A stretch of DNA of 64,000 bases from Roseateles oligotrophus (GTDB lineage Bacteria > Pseudomonadota > Gammaproteobacteria > Burkholderiales > Burkholderiaceae_C), in the NCBI RefSeq assembly GCF_014204525.1, contig NZ_JACHLP010000001.1:620001-684000 (forward strand), given 5' to 3'. Below, piece by piece: positions 59,527 through 64,000 of this stretch (position 1 is its first letter; every line of letters starts with the position of its first letter). Below the pieces are notes generated by a model that did no database searches, was not told the DNA's origin, and worked only from the letters and a program-made list of their open reading frames with translations. The position numbers and the translations under genes are program-made.

Positions 59527-60816
59527 TCAAGCAAACCGTTTCTCGATATAACTTTCCACCAGCGCGTGGAACTCATTGGCGATGTTGTCGCCGCGCAGGG
59601 TCAGGGCCTTCTCGCCGTCGATGAAGACGGGGGCGGCCGGCGCCTCGCCATTGCCGGGCAGGCTGATGCCGATGTCGGCATGCTTGCTCTCGCCGGGGCC
59701 GTTGACGATGCAGCCCATCACGGCAACCTTGAGGTTTTCGACACCGGGATACTTGGCGCGCCAGACGGGCATCTGCGCGCGCAGATAGTCGTCGATCTGC
59801 TTGGCCAGCTCCTGGAAGGTGGTGCTGGTGGTGCGGCCGCAGCCGGGGCAGGCGGTCACGCTGGGGTTGAAGGCGCGCAGACCCAGGGCCTGCAGAATCT
59901 CCAGCGCCACCACCACTTCCTGGGTACGGGCCTCACCCGGCTGGGGGGTCAGCGAGACACGTATCGTATCGCCAATGCCCTCTTGCAGCAGGATGGACAG
60001 GGCCGCCGCGGAGGCCACCGTGCCCTTGGTGCCCATGCCGGCCTCGGTCAGGCCCAGGTGCAAGGCGTAATCGCAGCGCTCGCTGAGGGCGCGGTAGACC
60101 GAGATCAGGTCCTGCACGCCGCTAACCTTGCAGCTGATGATGATGTTGTCTGGGTTCAGGCCCAGCTCGGCGGCATAGCTGGCGGATGTCAGCGCCGACT
60201 GGATCAAGGCCTGGTACATGACCTGCTGGGCGTCCCAGGGCTCGGCCCGGGTGGCGTTCTCGTCCATCAACTCGGCCAGCAGCTCGGCGTCCAGGCTGCC
60301 CCAGTTGACGCCGATGCGCACGACCTTGTCGTACTTCATCGCCGCCTCGACCATCATGGCGAACTGGCGGTCTTTTTTGTCGCCCTTGCCCACATTGCCG
60401 GGGTTGATGCGGTACTTGGACAAGGCCTGCGCCATGGCCGGGAATTCGGTCAGCAGGCGATGGCCGTTGTAGTGGAAGTCGCCGACCAGGGGCGTGTCTA
60501 TGCCCATGCGGTCCAGCTGGGCGCGGATATGCGGCACGGCCTCGGCGGCCTCGGGCGTGTTGACGGTGATGCGCACCATCTCGGAGCCGGCAATCGCCAG
60601 TTCCTTGACCTGGATGGCCGTGCCTATCACGTCCACCGTATCGGTATTGGTCATGGACTGCACACGCACCGGTGCGCCGCCGCCTATCGTGACCAGGCGG
60701 GAGCCCCAGCGCACCTGGGCCTGGCGCGAGCGGCGCTGCGCGGGCTTGGCCGCGGCCACGGCAGCCAGGGCCTGGGCGATGCTGGTTTGGGTATCGATCA
60801 CTTGTTCGCTGCTCAT
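59527..60816 (-). CDS. ispG: 4-hydroxy-3-methylbut-2-en-1-yl diphosphate synthase (IspG)
   Basis: IspG (429 aa) is a [4Fe-4S] enzyme of the MEP isoprenoid pathway. The TIM-barrel part begins with [19 protein letters not shown], and the C-terminal cluster domain has cysteines in [21 protein letters not shown] and in [13 protein letters not shown]. The start is taken as the ATG at 60816. A TTG at 60828 overlaps the rodZ stop codon and would add four residues. It is between rodZ and hisS. Confidence 0.96.
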   Translation of the reverse strand: MSSEQVIDTQTSIAQALAAVAAAKPAQRRSRQAQVRWGSRLVTIGGGAPVRVQSMTNTDTVDVIGTAIQVKELAIAGSEMVRITVNTPEAAEAVPHIRAQLDRMGIDTPLVGDFHYNGHRLLTEFPAMAQALSKYRINPGNVGKGDKKDRQFAMMVEAAMKYDKVVRIGVNWGSLDAELLAELMDENATRAEPWDAQQVMYQALIQSALTSASYAAELGLNPDNIIISCKVSGVQDLISVYRALSERCDYALHLGLTEAGMGTKGTVASAAALSILLQEGIGDTIRVSLTPQPGEARTQEVVVALEILQALGLRAFNPSVTACPGCGRTTSTTFQELAKQIDDYLRAQMPVWRAKYPGVENLKVAVMGCIVNGPGESKHADIGISLPGNGEAPAAPVFIDGEKALTLRGDNIANEFHALVESYIEKRFA

Positions 60817-60824
60817 CGGGGTCT

Positions 60825-61835
60825 TCAATTCAATTCGATGCGGGCCACGTTGTCACGCGACAAGGCCTTGAGGTCGACCACGGCGCCACGCAGGCTCAGC
60901 TCGGTGCCGGCCACATTGCCAACGCGTATCTTCAGCGGCGGCAGGCCTTGCAAATGCTGCTCATCACCGGGACGCAGCAGCTTGGACAGCAAGACCTGAC
61001 CCCGGGCATCCACCACCTCGACCCAGGACTCGTCCGTGATCTTGACACGCAGCTGGGCCTGACCCTCGACCTTGGCGGGTGGGACCGAGCTGGCGGCTGG
61101 CGCGGCCGGCTTGGCGGCAGGGGCCGAAGCCAGCGGCGCGGGAGCCGGCGCCGCACTGGCCGCCGCAGGCACCAGCGGGCCCAGGCGCGCATTCACCGCC
61201 ATGGCCTGGGCCGAGGCCGAGGCCGACAGAGCCTCGGGCACGGCCGCCAGGGCGCCGGACGCGGCGGAGGCAGCACTGACTTCGGGGGCCGGCGACAGCA
61301 GCACCGGGGTGTTGTCAGCCACCGTCGACGGGGTCGAGAGCTTTTGCAGCAGATCGGCCGGCAGCAGGAACAAGGCACCCGCCGCCGCCAGCAAGGCCAG
61401 CACGCCCAAGGCCACCGGGCTGCTCAACCAGGCCAGGCTGAAACCCTCGCCCAGGCCGCCACGATCCCGGTAGGGCTGGTTCAGGCCGCGCGAGACATTC
61501 AGCTCGGGGTCCTTGCTCGCGGGCAGCAGGCGCAGCACGCCCTCCGCATCGAGCTTGAGCGCCCGGCACACGGTCTTGGCCAGGGCGCGAGCAAAAGTCA
61601 TATCGGGCAGATCTTGCCAACGGTCGGCCTCCAGGGCCTCCAGCTTGGCCTGCGGCACTTTGAGCATGACGGCCAGGGCGGCGATATGCAGGCCCTTCTT
61701 CTGCCGGGCTTCGCGCAGCAGGGCGCCGGCCGATGTGGCGGCCCCGCCGGCCTGCGGCCTGCCCTCGCCGGCCGTTGCGGCCGCGGACAGGGCTTCCGCC
61801 GCGGGCGCGTTCGGCTCGCTCAAACTCGTGCTCAT
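60825..61835 (-). CDS. rodZ: Cytoskeleton protein RodZ-like
   Basis: A 336-aa membrane protein that links MreB to the cell-wall machinery. The N-terminal helix-turn-helix (about 40-105; [35 protein letters not shown]) faces the cytoplasm. One membrane helix (about 155-177) and a proline/alanine-rich linker follow. A C-terminal DUF4115 beta domain includes [23 protein letters not shown]. The start at 61835 follows GAGGGA; an ATG at 61859 overlapping pilF is possible. It lies between pilF and ispG. Confidence 0.92.
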   Translation of the reverse strand: MSTSLSEPNAPAAEALSAAATAGEGRPQAGGAATSAGALLREARQKKGLHIAALAVMLKVPQAKLEALEADRWQDLPDMTFARALAKTVCRALKLDAEGVLRLLPASKDPELNVSRGLNQPYRDRGGLGEGFSLAWLSSPVALGVLALLAAAGALFLLPADLLQKLSTPSTVADNTPVLLSPAPEVSAASAASGALAAVPEALSASASAQAMAVNARLGPLVPAAASAAPAPAPLASAPAAKPAAPAASSVPPAKVEGQAQLRVKITDESWVEVVDARGQVLLSKLLRPGDEQHLQGLPPLKIRVGNVAGTELSLRGAVVDLKALSRDNVARIELN

Positions 61836-61851
61836 GCGTTCTATTCCCTCA

Positions 61852-62703
61852 TCACTCATCGAATCGCCCACCATCCAGGGCCTGCAGTTCTGGCGACTGC
61901 GGATAGCGGCGGCGCAGCTGCTGACCCAGCTCTGCCACACCCTGGGCATTGCCCATTCGCCGCTCTATTTTCAGCGCCAGCCACAGGCTTTGCGCATTGC
62001 TTTGTTCGGTCTGCGCATTGACGCGCCGGATGTAAAAGCGGGCCCGCTCGTCCTGCTTGCCGCGGTAGAGCACATCGGCCAGGTTATAGGCCACGACCGG
62101 GCTGGCGGGGTCGTATTCAAAGGCCTTTTGCAGGCTTTGCTCGGCCTCGAACTGCCGCCCGGCCTTGGCCTCGCAAACGCCCTTGGCCAGCCAGCTGCGC
62201 GCGGGCGCGCGGTAACTGCTTTGCGCCAGGGCCAGATCGAACTGGGCCTGGGCCGCCGCCCAACGCTGCTGCTGGCACAGGAACCAGCCGTAGTTGTGCA
62301 AGGTGTCGGGGTCTTGCGGATACAGGACGAGGGCGCGGCGGAAGTTCTCATCTGCCAGCTGGGGCTCGCCCATGGCAGCGTAGATCAGGCCGCGCATATT
62401 GATAGCCTCGCGCATATTCGGCTTCACCGCCAGCACCTGCTTGATCTCGTCCAGGGCCGTGTTGTACTGACCGCGGGCGAAATAACCGCCCGCCAGCTCC
62501 AGGCGCGGCGCGGCGCGGCGGTCGGCCTCGGTCGAATCGAAGTCGGTGCGCGGAGCGCCCCGCTGCTCTTGCACCACCGGCGCGGCGCAGGCCGTCAAAC
62601 CCAGAATCACGGCCGCCAGCACGATTCGCCACAAAGGGGCCACCAAAGCCGCAGAACGGGCATGCAAGGAGGAGGACGCGGCGACCGGGATTGGATGAGT
62701 CAT
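61852..62703 (-). CDS. pilF: Type IV pilus biogenesis/stability lipoprotein PilF (PilW)
   Basis: A 283-aa outer-membrane lipoprotein with TPR repeats that assists PilQ secretin assembly. An unusually long N-terminus precedes the membrane segment (about 23-38) and the lipobox LTAC (cysteine near 39). TPR units run from about 68 (PRLELAGGYFARGQYNTALDEIKQVLAVKP, then DTLHNYGWFLCQQQRWAAAQAQFDLAL). It sits between rlmN and rodZ, the usual order. Confidence 0.93.
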   Translation of the reverse strand: MTHPIPVAASSSLHARSAALVAPLWRIVLAAVILGLTACAAPVVQEQRGAPRTDFDSTEADRRAAPRLELAGGYFARGQYNTALDEIKQVLAVKPNMREAINMRGLIYAAMGEPQLADENFRRALVLYPQDPDTLHNYGWFLCQQQRWAAAQAQFDLALAQSSYRAPARSWLAKGVCEAKAGRQFEAEQSLQKAFEYDPASPVVAYNLADVLYRGKQDERARFYIRRVNAQTEQSNAQSLWLALKIERRMGNAQGVAELGQQLRRRYPQSPELQALDGGRFDE

Positions 62704-62722
62704 GGGCTGGATGTTTTGAGTG

Positions 62723-63841
62723 TTAAGACGGGCTCGCGCCTTTTACCACTACTGGCGCTCTCACCATACGGATATGGGCTTGGGTGCGGTCCTGCACCTC
62801 GCCCGCCAGCTGACCGCAGGCGGCGTCGATATCGTCGCCACGCGTCTTGCGCACCGTCGTCACCAGGCCGGCGTTCAGCAAGATCTCGGCAAAGGCCTTG
62901 ACCCGCTCGTTGCTGCTGCGCTTCAGGCCCGAGGCCGGGAAGGGGTTGAAGGGAATCAGATTGATCTTGCAAGCCACCTTGTTGCGCAGCAAGTCCACCA
63001 GCTCGCGCGCCTGCTCCGGCGTGTCGTTGACGCCGTCCAGCATGCAGTACTCGAAGGTGATGAAGTCGCGCGGTGCCTTGTCCAGATAGTGATTGCAGGC
63101 CGCCAGCAGCTCGGCAATCGGGTACTTCTTGTTCAAGGGCACCAGCTGGTCGCGCAGGGGATCGGTGGGCGCATGCAGGGACACGGCCAGGGCCACCGGG
63201 CAGTCATCGCGCAGGCGTTCAATCATGGGCACGACGCCCGAGGTGGAGACGGTGACGCGGCGGCGCGAGAGGCCGTAGCCATGGTCATCCAGCATCATCT
63301 TCAGGGCCGGCACCAGGGCGCTGTAGTTCTGCAGCGGCTCGCCCATGCCCATCATCACCACATTGGAGATGACCCGCTCGCTGCTATTGAGGCGCTTGCG
63401 CAGGCTGTGCTCGGCAAACCAGAGCTGGGCAATGATCTCGGAGGTCTCGAGATTGCGGCTGAAGCCCTGGTGGCCGGTGGAGCAGAAACGGCAGCCGACG
63501 GCGCAACCAGCCTGGCTGGAAATGCACAGAGTGCCTCGATCAGTCTCGGGGATGTAGACCGCCTCGACCGCATTGCCGGCACCGACGTCGAACAGCCATT
63601 TGACCGTGCCGTCGGTGGAAATATGTTCGGAGATCACCGGCAGCGCCGTGATCTGGGCCAGACCCGCGAGCTTGTCGCGCAGCGATTTGGCCAGGTCGCT
63701 CATCTGATCGAATTCAGAGGCGCCTTTCTGATGGATCCAGCGAAAAAGCTGGGTGGCGCGAAAGCGCTTCTCACCCAGCTGCTCACAGTACGCAGCCAGG
63801 CCTTCAAGGTCGAATCCCAGTAGGTTGACTGCTGCGCCCAT
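62723..63841 (-). CDS. rlmN: Dual-specificity 23S rRNA/tRNA adenine-C2 methyltransferase RlmN
   Basis: RlmN (372 aa) is a radical SAM methylase that modifies A2503 of 23S rRNA and A37 of some tRNAs. The cluster motif CAVGCRFC is followed by [12 protein letters not shown]. The catalytic cysteines are in the C-terminal [16 protein letters not shown] and near residue 110-120. The ATG at 63841 follows AGAGGAAATC and starts [38 protein letters not shown]. It follows ndk. Confidence 0.96.
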   Translation of the reverse strand: MGAAVNLLGFDLEGLAAYCEQLGEKRFRATQLFRWIHQKGASEFDQMSDLAKSLRDKLAGLAQITALPVISEHISTDGTVKWLFDVGAGNAVEAVYIPETDRGTLCISSQAGCAVGCRFCSTGHQGFSRNLETSEIIAQLWFAEHSLRKRLNSSERVISNVVMMGMGEPLQNYSALVPALKMMLDDHGYGLSRRRVTVSTSGVVPMIERLRDDCPVALAVSLHAPTDPLRDQLVPLNKKYPIAELLAACNHYLDKAPRDFITFEYCMLDGVNDTPEQARELVDLLRNKVACKINLIPFNPFPASGLKRSSNERVKAFAEILLNAGLVTTVRKTRGDDIDAACGQLAGEVQDRTQAHIRMVRAPVVVKGASPS

Positions 63842-63913
63842 GATTTCCTCTTGTGTGCGGCCTCTCAGGCCTTTGAAGCCTCCAGGCCGCGGCACAAGAG
63901 GCGTGTTGCCGAA

Positions 63914-64000
63914 TCAGCGGCTATAGACATTCATGCCGGGGAAGAAGAAGGCCACTTCGGCGGCGGCGGTCTCGGGAGCATCCGAACCGTGCACGGCGTT
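63914..64000 (-). CDS. ndk: Nucleoside diphosphate kinase (C-terminal end only)
   Basis: Only the last 28 codons are visible. They read NAVHGSDAPETAAAEVAFFF and end with FPGMNVYSR, the typical Ndk C-terminus in which the segment VHGSD follows the ATP-binding region. The enzyme balances nucleoside triphosphate pools. The rest lies outside the window. Position before rlmN matches other Burkholderiales. Confidence 0.93.
   Translation of the reverse strand, partial: NAVHGSDAPETAAAEVAFFFPGMNVYSR

Overview
The window is a high-GC stretch of chromosome from a betaproteobacterium of the order Burkholderiales. The gene orders rpsB-tsf-pyrH-frr-uppS-cdsA-dxr-rseP-bamA-ompH-lpxD-fabZ-lpxA-lpxB-rnhB and ndk-rlmN-pilF-rodZ-ispG-hisS-bamB-der-hfq-hflX-hflK-hflC-hisZ-purA are typical of that order. 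A Roseateles/Rubrivivax/Pelomonas-like relative is my best guess, but no species marker such as 16S rRNA is present. There is no rRNA gene, CRISPR array, phage or IS transposase. Most genes are core housekeeping genes.

Layout. (1) 1-5499: a tricarboxylate uptake module. An outer-membrane porin and TctC-TctB-TctA lie on the minus strand, divergent from the TctD/TctE two-component system. (2) 5496-10081: a heat-shock block, hslR-grpE-dnaK-dnaJ, with recognisable sigma-32 promoters and a strong terminator. (3) 10148-13672: accessory genes. These are a CheY-like receiver fused to a TPR-like region behind a possible flagellar sigma-28 promoter, an orphan NuoB, and a radical SAM protein (SplB-like family) whose promoter overlaps a near-perfect LexA box. 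(4) 13673-16815: rpsF-priB-rpsR-rplI and dnaB. (5) 16962-22987: a sodium:solute symporter, then the divergent ppsA/ppsR pair. (6) 22992-26135: a three-gene accessory cassette (PaaX-type regulator, ferritin-like diiron protein, [2Fe-2S]/FAD reductase). It ends in a 169-bp inverted repeat that supplies the stop codons of both converging genes. (7) 26299-41408: a long minus-strand run for lipid A, outer-membrane assembly, isoprenoid and phospholipid synthesis and translation. (8) 41605-44630: an FAD oxidoreductase and the NAD(P)HX repair enzyme. (9) 44627-47465: RNase R, tRNA-Leu(CAG) and a partial tRNA duplication. (10) 47466-64000: purA, hisZ, the HflKC protease-modulator complex, hfq, der, bamB, hisS, ispG, rodZ, pilF, rlmN and the end of ndk, all minus strand.

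How the genes work together. The tct genes form a complete sense-and-import circuit. GrpE, DnaK and DnaJ are one chaperone machine, and Hsp15 rescues stalled 50S subunits during heat shock. LpxD, FabZ, LpxA and LpxB act in lipid A synthesis beside BamA, Skp and RseP, which assemble and monitor the outer membrane. BamB is encoded in the far-right cluster.

The points most worth following up are the SOS-type promoter of the radical SAM gene, the diiron/reductase cassette, the orphan NuoB, the RNase R frame that continues upstream without a normal start codon, the duplicated tRNA-Leu 3' end, and two large intergenic inverted repeats.
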